Source: Triadica sebifera
Lineage: Eukaryota; Streptophyta; Magnoliopsida; Malpighiales; Euphorbiaceae
Reading direction: 5' to 3'
Length of the DNA: 64,000 bases
Assembly: GCA_023653625.1 (NCBI GenBank)
Contig: CM042904.1
Coordinates: 2,919,332-2,983,331, forward strand
A program made the position numbers and the translations under genes. This document shows, piece by piece, positions 1-9,880 of this stretch. Each line of letters starts with the position of its first letter. Position 1 is the first letter of the stretch. The notes beneath the pieces were generated by a model. The model was not told the DNA's origin. It ran no database searches and saw nothing but the letters and a program-made list of their open reading frames with translations.

Positions 1-242
1 CCGTTCCAAGGTATCCTGAGAAATTAGAGCTCAGCTCAAGGTCAGTTGGAAGACCAAGTAGTAAGCAAAAATGACGTTATTGAAAGCCAGCACAGACGAA
101 AACAAGGACTGAATTTTCGAATTTCTCAGTATAAACTAGGCAGCTGTATTGGCAAAATACGGGGTAGAAAATTAATTAAAAAAATAATTACTAAAACAAA
201 AATACAAGCATTTGAATGATTTATGGAATGTAAGAAACTTAC
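1..242 (-). other. Intron 1 (partial) of the CLASRP-like gene
   Basis: This is AT-rich sequence downstream of the GTAAGT donor, with no coding signal on either strand. It is inferred to be the start of intron 1 of the minus-strand gene; its acceptor would lie outside the window. Confidence 0.6.
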
Positions 243-439
243 ATGCCTTGCTGATCCTGAGTGGCTTGATAGAGACCATCGTCGCGGTAGGTACGGCATC
301 GAGTGCCGATGACTTGGATAGATTGCTGTGGATCGCCTCTTCTCTTTGCCAAGTAAACCGCCCGTCTCTGCGCTCTCTTTCGAGCCGCGTCCATTATGTC
401 ATGCACTTTTCTCTCCGATCTTCTCGCTTCGTGCCACAT
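243..439 (-). CDS. CLASRP/SWAP-type splicing factor, first coding exon (partial gene)
   Basis: Reading leftwards from the ATG at 439-437, the exon encodes a basic N-terminus beginning MWHEARRSERK, with an RKRAQRRAVYLAKRRGDPQ stretch and then CRTYRDDGLY. From family knowledge this matches the conserved N-terminus of CLASRP (CLK4-associating SR-related protein), a SWAP-type nuclear protein linked to alternative splicing. The exon ends with two bases of a codon followed by a consensus donor GTAAGT (complement of 242-237), so the gene continues out of the window to the left. Only about 65 residues are visible; the SR-rich C-terminus expected for the family is not here. An overlapping plus-strand frame of 116 codons is a shadow. 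The identification rests on recognising the N-terminal motif and on the donor falling where the homology stops. Confidence 0.82.
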
Positions 440-869
440 CTTTCCCTCACAGTTACTCTCGGTTATCGGAACCCTAACCCTAACCCTTCACTTCCAGAAC
501 GAAGAGCTTCTGCCAATCCTGAACAGGAAATTACACCTCTGATTTCTTTCCTACTTTTCTGATTTGTTATTTGCTTGGAGCTCTTAACGGGTCCATACTG
601 GATCCTGTTCATCCACGTCAGCACCCAAGTCCAATGGGTCCCGTTTACACTATAATTAACGGCCTAGATGCGAGCGATACGTACGAAAATCCGCGGTCTA
701 GACTATCTCGAAACGATAGCGTTTTTTGCTTTTCAGTTATGAATGAACTCCTAAAAAAATGGTTTTCCTACGTTTATGAAATTCAGAAATACATAAATAA
801 ATCAACTAATATTATAAACATACCTATGACTAAAGCCGAAAGGTAAATTGTCGTTTATTTCTAAGTCTT
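440..869 (-). promoter_or_regulatory. 5' region of the CLASRP-like gene with telo-box repeat
   Basis: Just upstream of the start codon (470-488) is a run of three AACCCT units, i.e. AGGGTT on the gene strand. This is the telo-box motif (core AAACCCTAA) known from 5' regions of many plant housekeeping and translation-related genes. It lies about 30 bases from the ATG, so it may be in the 5' UTR. The rest, up to the GLR-like pseudogene promoter remnant near 870, has no coding content. I saw no clear TATA box. Confidence 0.45.
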
Positions 870-977
870 GCTGGACCGTCCACGTTGATCAATGAATAAC
901 GTTGGTCAACACTAACAGTCATTAGGTGGAAAGTGAAAACAAGAGAAATATGCCCGCCGTCTTCTTCCTCCATTTTG

Positions 978-1560
978 ATGGAGAAGAAGCAATGGATTGT
1001 GTTCCTGCAATTGTTTGGGAGCTTTTTAACTTTGCTAATAATACTAGTGTCAATAATATCAGGCACCGTAAAGGTTAAATTAACATGGAGTAAATGCCAT
1101 TAAGCTGGCAGACTCTGCTTGTTCTGCTGGCTCAAATGAGCCAGAGACTCTTCATGGCTCAAATGATTACATCCCACCATTGGATCTCCGTACAGTATCA
1201 AAAGGAAGTTCGGTTTCAAATAGTTTGTCTAATTATGCGTATGATTCATCCATGACTTATACCAATTATGTGCCTAATATAACTTTGAGAAAAAGAAAAA
1301 CACAAGCTAAGTGTGGATATATATTGAAGGATACATAGATATTTTTATTGTTTTCATGTCGTTGATACTCTTCTACTGAAAAAAAAATGCTGATTAGAAT
1401 TTTATCTATTTGTCGAAGACTTTTGATGCATCTATTGGAGATATAATGATAAAATTGGGAGTAGGATTTCAGCTAGTGGAATTCTCTCAGCCATATGATG
1501 AAGCTAGACCACTAGATAAATCGTAGCCATGGTCTTTTGCAGAGCTAGAGAAGAACGATC
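978..1560 (+). pseudogene. Glutamate receptor-like pseudogene A: signal-peptide exon joined to a pore-exon remnant
   Basis: An ATG at 978 opens a hydrophobic leader (MEKKQWIVFLQLFGSF) closely matching the start of the intact GLR gene at 25286. Nucleotide similarity continues to about 1260, covering the same linker segment, but frameshifts and stops break it. The S1 ligand-binding part is missing. Instead, at about 1399-1545 there is a copy of the second GLR exon (FDASIGDIMIK, then LVEFSQPYDEA), which runs into a stop. Similarity also covers the region upstream of the ATG (from about 870), so the promoter was copied too. The copy is non-functional. It carries a TA microsatellite just downstream, at about 1648-1670. 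Confidence 0.8.
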
Positions 1561-1647
1561 TTGTGCTTCCAAACACCACAAGGAATAAAGAGTTGGAGCA
1601 AAGAGAACTTGAGCACGGCCGGCGAAGTCTAAGGGAAATTATGGAAG

Positions 1648-1670
1648 ATATATATATATATATATATATG
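1648..1670. repeat. TA microsatellite
   Basis: About eleven TA units lie between the two GLR pseudogene remnants. They create spurious Ile-Tyr repeats in translation. Confidence 0.9.
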
Positions 1671-1799
1671 AACTTTAATATATATTCCATTACTAGATTC
1701 TTATTATGTTATTTCATACAGTGGATAATCTTACTATTAAATGATAGGAATGTGCTTCTATGTCGCTGAAACTGTGCCCGACAAAATTTACAATTTTAA

Positions 1800-2877
1800 G
1801 CGGAGGGAGTCTAGTTTCAGAAAGAAACATGATGAAAAATCGATGTCCAATGGGAGTATTGAAGTAAAAATTGGCCTTCAAGTAAGAGCGACTGCCCAGC
1901 TAGCTTAGGAAGCCAGACTTCTTCAGAAACATATCACTGGCTTTACACTTGATGTCTTTGAGGCAGCAGTTAAGCTTCTACCCTACTAATTAAATTACCG
2001 TATGGTTCCCTTTTATAGTTCTCATTATAATTTGCTTACCGCGGTTGCTCAGTTCTCACAAGGTTAGATTTTTGTTGCTGTTACTATGATTACATATTCT
2101 GTCTTTAGAACTTTTTGAATGACAAAAACTGTTAGTTATAGACTTTTGATGCAGCTGTCGGTGATATACTAATAAGAGCAGAAGGGTATCCATTAGTAGA
2201 TTTCTCTCAGCCACACGTTGATGCAGGACTTTTGATGGTGGTGGCAACTGTTGCAGATAAATCGCAGCCTTGGTTATTCATGAGCCCCTTCACTGGAAAA
2301 ATGTGGTTTATCATGGCAGCATTTACTGGTTTTGTTATTTGGTTAATTGAACACCAAAACCGTAATGACAATGCCTGTTTAGCTGCCACGAGAATTGTAA
2401 GTGGTCTGTCATTCTATTTATCAGCTCTTTGTTATGGCCAGGGTGTGAAAACTAAACTGTCTTCAACAACTTTCTGCATATTAATAGTTTGGTAGGCTTG
2501 CCTAAATTTTTTGCTCTTTAATTTGCAGGAGAAATGCCGAAAAGCTGTTTGTCTCATTTTGTACTCGTGCCATGGTTATTCTTGATGCTAGTAGTTACAT
2601 CAACTTTCACAGGAAGCCTCACTTCTAGAATAACCAGCTCACATATTTCAGCATCTACAATAGATGTTAATATGCTCAAGAGCCAAAATTTTGCAATCGG
2701 TTGTGACGGAAGTTCCTTTGTTATCCGGTATTTAGTGAAAGATTTGTGCTTCAAACGAAATAACATCAGAATCATGGCCTCAATTGATGACTATGCAGAG
2801 GCTTTATCAACTGGAAAAGTTAAAGCTGCTTTCATTTTGATGCCTTGAGCTCAAGTTCTAGAATTTTATAAATTTTT
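1800..2877 (+). pseudogene. Glutamate receptor-like pseudogene B: S1, M1-pore and M3-S2 remnants
   Basis: Three GLR pieces are in the correct order. About 1930-2065 encodes an S1 piece (ITGFTLDVFEAAVKLLPY followed by a stop). About 2142-2398 encodes the FDAAVGDILIRAEGY exon, including the M1 helix (MAAFTGFVIWLIEHQN). About 2529-2848 encodes M3 (LSHFVLVPWLFLMLV, then SLTSRI) and the start of S2 (GSSFVIRYLV, then EALSTGKVKAAF), ending in a stop at 2846-2848. A remnant of the next segment is visible to about 2877. The fourth exon with M4 is absent. A second pore exon lies upstream at 1399, so this is a different copy from pseudogene A, or a rearranged one. It cannot encode a channel. Confidence 0.85.
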
Positions 2878-3720
2878 ACCATAAATTTGTAAATTATTTT
2901 CTAATTTACAACAAACTAAGAATTTTTCCTCTCCCCTCTTTCTTTCCCACTTCTGCCCTCCCTCTCTTCCTAGAGCTGCTTTCCTCCTCCATTCTTCTTC
3001 TATCCAAGGCATTTTCATGGGTATCGAGGATTCTCATGGATATTTTTTTGTTCTTTTTATGATTTTTTTTTCATTGTCTGTTTAGTTTCTTTTAAACTTT
3101 TGGATTTCGTTGAAGGGTTTCGATTTTTCTTTTGGGTTCTGATTTTCGTTGCTTCAAAACTAAAAGATTTGGTTCAAGGGCTTCGATCTTTATTTTTATA
3201 TTTTAATCTCAGTAATATTAGTCTGCTTTAAGGACTTGGTTTAAAGGTTTTAATTTGTCTTCTTAGATATCAAATTTTTTTAAAGGGATGTCAATCTTTG
3301 TTCTTTTATTTTTGATTATTAAGAGTTGTAAATTACAATTTTTGTTTACCATCAACAACTTAATTTCTATATGCAACTTACAATTATCGACTATCGCTGC
3401 CCAGAAAAAATACACAGAGAATGAAAGGCATAAGCAATAGATATCCCTGGGGAATTTTGGCAAGCAGACCCAAATTTAAAAGGTAAAATTAATTCACCTT
3501 TTCCACCTAAATTATAGTTTAATCGTTATGTTTTTGTATTGATGAGTTTGTGTGTTGTGATTGGTTTGTATTGATTAATTTAAAAAAAATACAAATACCA
3601 GAAGGCAAAAGGATAGATCTCCCTTGGAAATTTTAGCCACCAAAGCAAAATCTTAAAAGTAAAATTAGTGTCTTTTCTATTTAAATTATTGTTAGGTGTC
3701 ATGCCTTTGTATTGATGCAT
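2878..3720. other. Non-coding stretch, pyrimidine-rich at its left end
   Basis: From 2925 to 3000 the sequence is CT-rich (CTCCCCTCTTTCTTTCCC), like a plant 5' UTR, followed by T-rich, intron-like DNA. At 3415-3560 and 3600-3720 are two diverged copies of a segment with the pattern AGGCA, GATATCCCTGG/GATCTCCCTTG, GGAATTTTGGC, TTGTATTGATG. I see no protein-coding signal. It may be the leader and first intron of the gene whose fragment follows at 3721. Confidence 0.4.
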
Positions 3721-3810
3721 CTGGTACGATGCCCAAAATGTAAAAACCTTCTTCCCGAACTCACAGATTACTTTGTTTATGGATGTGGAGGTTGCGTTGC
3801 TGTTCTTTGA
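3721..3810 (+). pseudogene. EDR4-like zinc-ribbon exon fragment
   Basis: One frame reads LVRCPKCKNLLPELTDYFVY and then GCGGCVAVL before a TGA at 3808-3810. The spacing C-x2-C ... C-x2-C and the words LVRCPKC-NLLPEL and GCGGC-AVL are, from family knowledge, the signature N-terminal zinc ribbon of plant ENHANCED DISEASE RESISTANCE 4-like proteins. In the family the next codon is normally arginine, so the TGA could come from CGA by one C-to-T change. No other part of such a protein is seen within several kilobases. The pyrimidine-rich leader at 2925 may belong to it. I call it a decayed exon fragment. Confidence 0.6.
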
Positions 3811-4480
3811 GGTGTTGTTTTGCTCAAGTTTTTGTTACTTTTCTCGTTATTTTATTTGATGTTGTTTCAGTAATTGGAGAAAAAAAAAAGGTCATCACTC
3901 TGGTTTATGTGGTGTGAAAATATTGGGATCCTTGCATCAGTTGAAGCTAAAATGATAGTTTTCTCTTTTTTTCTCTGTTATTACTTATTAGTATTTTGGT
4001 GTCTAAATGGCTATTTCCATTCACAGATTGTTTAATATATAGTGCTACGTTACTTAGCTTTAGGATTTCTTTCTCAAATTAGCGAGAGAATGTCATGGTA
4101 ATTTTTGTGATCATTGAATTCATTGATTCCTTATTTTGTTCGAAAATGGAATAAATGGATTTCATTGATTCCTTATATTGTTTGACAATTTATTGTTCGA
4201 GAATTGTTCTTATAATTGTTAGAGAAAATTTACTTTTGATCCCTTTTAATTGTTTCTCAAGTTTGAGGTCCTTGGAAGAAGACAATTCAGTAAAGTAATT
4301 AATTAAATGACTGGGATGAGGTCAAAACAAAAGTATTTTACTATAAATCAGTGGAATTAATAAAATAATTTTATATGGCTTTAAAAAAATTATGGTTGAA
4401 TTTAGAGTTTTGGGATGGGATAAATTTATATGAAAATTTAATCAGTGTTTTTATGTATATTTTAAGGATGAAATTTTTGG

Positions 4481-4481
<1 letters not shown>

Positions 4482-4529
<48 letters not shown>
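4482..4529. repeat. TA microsatellite
   Basis: About 24 uninterrupted TA units. Confidence 0.95.
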
Positions 4530-4534
<5 letters not shown>

Positions 4535-4707
4535 TTGGATAAAATTTTTAAACAATCAAATAAGTTGATCACAGTGGTTTGGGTCACTGGGTGCATCAAA
4601 GTTAGATTATTTTGTTATTACTTTACTATAACCTAGACCCTTGGGGATCTTATCAATTTTCTGCTATTATTTTGGTTAATTTTGTTCATATTTGTTCAAT
4701 TTAACAT

Positions 4708-4709
<2 letters not shown>

Positions 4710-4772
<63 letters not shown>
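4710..4772. repeat. AAT trinucleotide microsatellite
   Basis: About 20 uninterrupted AAT/TAA units. Confidence 0.95.
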
Positions 4773-4773
<1 letters not shown>

Positions 4774-5035
4774 TCTCTAAAGTGTAATTAATAATGCAAA
4801 AACTCTCTCATTAATAACCATATTAATTTTCTTATATAAATTCTGGGTTTCTCTGAACCTTTGCATTGTTTTCCTTTTTTCTTCTATTATTCCTTGCAAA
4901 GTTATTTTATTTTTTAGGTTGAAACTAGGATTACAGTGCTGATTTAGGTTTTTAAGCTTTTCACCCATCCCTCTAAAACAAATAAAATTTCAATAAATTA
5001 GATATATCTTTTTTTTTTACTGTATTGTTTGGTTA

Positions 5036-5455
5036 AAATCATAAGAAATAGATAATTAGACCTGGAAATGATTGTCAATTCTATAATATAGGGAAAATTG
5101 TACATGTAAATGATGCATTAGTAATATGAAAATTATACATGTAAATGATTCATTAGTATTATAACACATAGAGAATATTGTTGAAATTTTATCTATATAA
5201 ATTGCTCTTAGGGTGTGATTCATTTTAATTTTTTTTCTTTAAATTGTTCTAAGCTGTATTATTCAATTGCTATATTATTGCATTACTTGCTTAGACTCAT
5301 AAGAAATAGATAATTAGATCTAGAAATGATTTTAAATTCTGTAATAGTATTATGAAAATTATACATGTAAATGATGCTTTAGTATTATAATGCATAAAGA
5401 ATATTGTTGAAATTGTATTTATTAAAATTGCTCTTGTGGTGTGATTTGTTTGTTC
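5036..5455. repeat. Diverged direct duplication (about 250-bp period)
   Basis: The segments at about 5036-5230 and 5290-5455 share the same succession of words: CATAAGAAATAGATAATTAGA, GAAAATTATACATGTAAATG, GAATATTGTTGAAATT and ATTGCTCTT..GGTGTGATT. Both copies are diverged and non-coding. Confidence 0.7.
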
Positions 5456-5875
5456 TTTTGATTAGATATCTAATTAGACCAGTCAATTTTAATTTAGTAT
5501 TGTAAGATAGCTATATTATGTGGTTAAAATTGTATTAATTGTTTTTATTATAATGCATGCATAACTTGGCCGACCTATAGAACTAAATGCAATAAATAAA
5601 AAATGGAGGATTAATTTTATGAATTGTTTATTAATTTTATGAATTTTTTTAATGGCTTTTATCTTTATTGATTGTGTTGGTGCACTGGAACTTAACTAAT
5701 TGGTTTTACAAAATTATGGTAGTTGTTGTAGAGATTACAGTTGCTATGATTCCAATTGTGTATGACTCGTATATACAATTAGTGGATAGATACTGGAATA
5801 AAGCAACAACATTTATCTGTGGAGGATTTTTCCGTAATAAAGTTAAGAGTAATTATGTAAAATAGTTTTGAATAA

Positions 5876-5878
<3 letters not shown>

Positions 5879-5930
<52 letters not shown>
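5879..5930. repeat. TA microsatellite
   Basis: About 26 uninterrupted TA units. Confidence 0.95.
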
Positions 5931-5932
<2 letters not shown>

Positions 5933-7079
5933 TGTAACCCTAAGTTTTACATCTAATAACAAAAACTAGTTGTTCTACTCTCGATGACATAAATACATTG
6001 TCGAACCTTATTAAATTTCTTGTGTTTTTGCTATTTCTCTATAATTCCCTATTTTGAAATAAAAATATTTATTGTGCAACCAATTGGTAAGTGGTGTATT
6101 AATGATTTTTTAAATGTTTTGCATTTATTTACACTTATACCCCTTACATTATAAAATTCATCTATTACCATACATTATAACTCATCCACCCTACATTGTT
6201 CAATGAACATTACTTGCAAACTCTGTTTTCTGCCCTCAATTATTGCAATGAAACGATGTCATTCATATCCTCAAACAACATTTCAAAACATCACTGTTCT
6301 AACACTCATCAAAATAAAAACCTAACCTTAATCTTATCTTTCTTACTTCTCTCCACACCTTTCTTCCTCCATCTGCCTCCCCACTCCCATTCCATTTATG
6401 TTAGTCTTATGTTTGATGGAGATGATTTTATTCTCAATAACAACCTCCCCTCTCCCATTCCATTTATGTTAGTCTTCCTTCTGACCAATATGATCTTATC
6501 TACCTTCTTTCCTTAGCTCGCAGATAGAGAAAATTGTTAATGGATCTTAGAGAAAGGGAAGAAAGAGGTGAAAAACCCAGATTTATAAGCTTTCGATCAT
6601 ATGAAATGTTGTTGGGGAACACAACAATTTTTTTTTTGGTTTGAACACGACACAATTATTTTAAAGACAGTTTATTTTGATAATTGTATAGATCTTAGAG
6701 AAAAGTGAGAAAAAGACATATCTTGACATACTATGTAACACTTCTTACCCTTTTGTACCTCAGTCAGACAATGTGGTGTTTTTAACTGACCAACTGATGT
6801 GCAAGCGTAAGACTTTTGTGCATACAACATATGTAGAACCTCTTACAACTCAAAATGATAATAAATAACTTTTTCAAAACATATGTGAAATGTACTTTTT
6901 TAAATACTATACTAGTACATGATTTTTATATATGGATATATATTTATTTTTAAAATATACTAATGCTTAAAAAATATATAATTATGAGTATGAAATACCT
7001 ATCATTGTTTCTGTTAGTGCTGCACTCCTCTGATGGAATTATTGGATCCGCAACTTTCTCAATTGATGATAGTATTTGT

Positions 7080-7625
7080 TCCCTGTTTACTATATGCGCG
7101 AGAGAAAAACAATTTTTCGCGCTGAATTTTAGCTCGGTAATGTAAATCTTATAGTAACAATAATTTAAAATATAACTTTGGAATTATAATTTATATGAGT
7201 ACAATTTTATAGTAAGAAACCATTATAAATAAATGTTTTAACTTAAAATAACAAAATTTAATTGATTGTAAATGGATGCATCGCATTATTGTTTAAAACA
7301 TAAAAACTTATTTCATCAATGACATCGCAAACCATATAAAATTCGCTAAAGATAATCACATCCATTCACTTAGAAATTTTTTCATCATACCTATATATCA
7401 AATCATAATTTCATTAATTATCTGCCTATATAACACACTGTAGACTTACCCATAGGGAATCAATGGGTACCATCTATCAGGGTCCAAGATAACCACAGGA
7501 CCAGGGTCAAATCATGACTCAAATCTGATTTAAGATAACCACAATATCAGTCTCGATCCAAGATAACCATAAGTTCGGTCTCGATCCAAGATAACCACAA
7601 GATCGGTAAACATATATGGTCCAAG
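7080..7625 (-). repeat. Inverted fragment of a Ty3/gypsy LTR
   Basis: Read on the minus strand, 7625-7440 gives repeated GGTTATCTTGGATCGAGAC-like units, GATTTGACCCTGGTCCTGTG and a GGTACCC..GATTCCCTATG end. These match the internal repeats of the right LTR of the gypsy element at 16600-16860. Near 7085-7130 the words GCGCGAGAGAAAAA and GAATTTTAGCTC match the complement of 17130-17175 of that LTR. It is therefore an old LTR piece of the same or a sister family, in opposite orientation, directly abutting the hAT transposase remnant. Confidence 0.65.
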
Positions 7626-8088
7626 AGAGAAAGGTATTGAGTCTTTGTTTTCCACTTATGGCTTGAGCATTTTTAGTTTGAAAGGTCAAGGTTATGATAG
7701 AGCCAACAACATGAAAGGCGAATTCAATGGGTTAAAAAGTTTGATATTGAAGAAGAATCCTACTACTTACTATATCCATTATTTTGCTCTTCAACTCCAA
7801 CTCACACTTTTTGTTATTGCTAAAAAACATACAAGTATTGGTTCTTTTTTCAATATTGTTACATGTTTGTGCAATGTTGTTAAAGGTTCTTGTAAGTGTA
7901 GAGACATGAGAGAGAAGCAAATGGAAAAGATTATTGAAGGGATCACAAATGATGAAATCAATACTGGAAAATGATTAAATTGAGAAATGGCATTGAAGTG
8001 ACCAGGAGATACCCGCTGGAGTTCTCATTATGGTACACTCATTAACTTGATGCATTTATTTTCTTCTATTATTGATGTTCTTAAGCAT

Positions 8089-8322
8089 GTTGTCGAGAAT
8101 GATAATGATGATCCACAAAGGGTTGAAACCTTTGATTTGATAGATCTTTGTGAATAGCTTTGAGTTCGTCTTTGTATTAAAGCTTATGAGAAAAACTTTG
8201 AGTATGTTGAGGAGAATGGTAATGATGATCCACAAAGGGCTGAAGCTATTGATTTGCTAGATCTTGTGAATAACTTTGAGTTTGTCTATATGTTACATCT
8301 TATGAGAAAAATTTTGGGAATC
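8089..8322 (+). repeat. 117-bp tandem duplication inside the hAT pseudogene
   Basis: Two diverged copies (8089-8205 and 8206-8322) share GAGAATG.TAATGATGATCC, ACAAAGGG.TGAA, GATTTG.TAGATC and CTTATGAGAAAAA.TTT. The duplication lies within the region equivalent to the DVL..VE....AE......L..FEF segment of the transposase. Confidence 0.8.
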
Positions 8323-9168
8323 ATACATTAACTGTCATAAGTTCTACAAAAAAAATGATCAAGATATCGGTAATGCAATGAATCTTGTTAAAATATCATA
8401 AGTTCATGTGCAAGCAATGAGGGATAATATTTGAGATAATTTGTTAGCTGAAGTTTCTAAATTTTATTGCAAACATTAGACAGTTATGCCAAATATGGAA
8501 GATGTGTATGCAGCTCGAGGTAGATCACGACGCAAAACTGAAAAAAATTACTAATTTTCACCATTATCAATTTGAATTATTTTATTTTGTGATTGACATG
8601 CAAGCTCAAAAGCTAAATCATTGTTTTGATAAAATGAACACACATTTACTTTTATCTATGGTATGTTTTGATCCTAGAAATTCATTTTATGCATTTGATA
8701 AATACAAGCTACTTCACCTTGCAAAATTTTATCCATATGAATTTCTTGTAATTGCTATATATGAACTTGAAAGATAGCTTGAAACCTTTATTTTTGATGT
8801 GCGTTTATGTTCAAACTTTTCTGAAGTAGTAGGAATGACAGATCTTGCTTAGAAAATAGTTGCTACAAGAAAATATATTATTTTTTCTTTAGTTTATTTG
8901 TTAGTTAAATTATCGTTAATCTTACCAGTTGCACTAACACAGTGGAAATAACTTTTTCAGTAATGAATATTATCAAGAGTGAAATACGCAACCGAATGAG
9001 AGATAAACTATTGAATAATTATTTGATGATGTATTTCCAAGTATTAGCAATGAAAATATTATGCAACGATTTCAAAATATGAATGGTAGAAGAGAAATTC
9101 TATTGATGTAATTGCGTTAACTTTTGAATGTTAAGATGTAATGAAATTAATATATTAAATTTATCAAT

Positions 9169-9173
9169 ATTAT
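9169..9173. repeat. Target-site duplication ATTAT, left
   Basis: ATTAT immediately precedes the TGTCACG start of the gypsy left LTR and is repeated exactly at 17564-17568, after the right LTR ends in TTACA. Confidence 0.85.
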
Positions 9174-9880
9174 TGTCACGTCCATCAATTTAGGTCACGG
9201 TCGACATAGGTGTTTCGCGACCGGACGCACCGGTCTTACCGGAAATCGTGCGCGTGCGGGGTCGGAATTGAGTCAATATGACCGAAGTCTAAATTGGGAT
9301 CGAAAACAAATGAGAGATTTTATTTTAATCACGTAACACTGAAATTTTCACGAAAATCGACGAAAATGATGTCGGGACTGTAAAATATGTGATTTTTGCA
9401 CTGTCATAAAATCATAAACGGAGCATACCAAGACATAAAATAATATTAAGGCAGACTCTCAGGTACAATTTGGTGTCAAAACTCAATCGTTTAGGGCCCC
9501 AAATTAAATAGATAAAATTTAACTTGCGATACCGTAAAAATACCCAGAAAAATGCGATTTTTGCTTCGGTACTCCAATTTTGAAACTGAACATACCAAAA
9601 TATAGAGAAAATTAATTCATGAATAATGGTATAATTAATTGTTGAAAATTTATTTATTTCGGGCTTGGAATTAATGAATTTAACAATTGTGGAGAAAATG
9701 AATTAAAATAATAATAATATAATAATAATAATAAAAAAAAGGAAGAAGTGGAATTCGGCCATAAGGCCATGAAAAGAAGTGATGAGACATCTTTCCATAA
9801 AAAAAATACAATATCACATGTTGATGTCCCCCATACTTACAAATTAATTAATAAAAAAAACGTTGTCTTTATTGAATAAA
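9174..9880 (+). repeat. Left LTR, truncated (first about 707 bp)
   Basis: Aligns from TGTCACGTCCATCAATTTAG to TCTTTATTGAATAAA with the right LTR at 14248-14957. In the first about 155 bp I count 13 differences, 12 of them transitions. Similarity stops abruptly at about 9880, where gag coding sequence begins. Confidence 0.85.

Larger units (their letters stand above)
3811..7079. other. AT-rich intergenic DNA
   Basis: No gene is recognised. ORFs of 60-106 codons here lack domain motifs and their composition follows the AT bias. The stretch holds three microsatellites and an approximately 250-bp diverged duplication (separate entries), and a short CCCATTCCATTTATGTTAG sequence twice near 6386 and 6456. 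Confidence 0.6.
7630..9173 (+). pseudogene. hAT-like (TTF-type zinc finger / HAT-dimerisation) transposase pseudogene
   Basis: The frame from 7636 reads IESLFSTYGLSIFSLKGQGY, then DRANNMKGEFNGLKSLIL, a cysteine/histidine core with YYIHYFALQLQLTL, and FFNIVTCLCNVVKGSCKCRD. It continues, broken, with RPGDTRWSSHYGTLINL (about 8005-8055), HHYQFELFYFVIDMQAQ-LNHCFDK (8560-8630) and ENIMQRFQNMNGRRE near 9050-9100. From family knowledge this is the domestic-type plant hAT transposase annotated as a TTF-type zinc finger protein with HAT dimerisation domain. Many stops and frameshifts make it dead. An internal 117-bp duplication is noted separately. Its 3' end is displaced: the gypsy element inserted at 9173/17569, after which TTCTTGGCTCCGC (near 17650) resembles the TGGCTCCGCC terminus of such elements. 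Confidence 0.82.

Noticed and set aside
212..562. 116-codon plus-strand ORF over the CLASRP-like exon
   Set aside because: It is a shadow; the minus strand carries the recognisable conserved protein and a correct splice donor.
3263..3463. 66-codon minus-strand ORF near the EDR4-like fragment
   Set aside because: No motif and no splice context. The only supportable coding signal nearby is the plus-strand zinc ribbon.
5668..5865. 65-codon ORF with hydrophobic start
   Set aside because: No recognisable family and no gene-like context; probably chance in AT-rich DNA.
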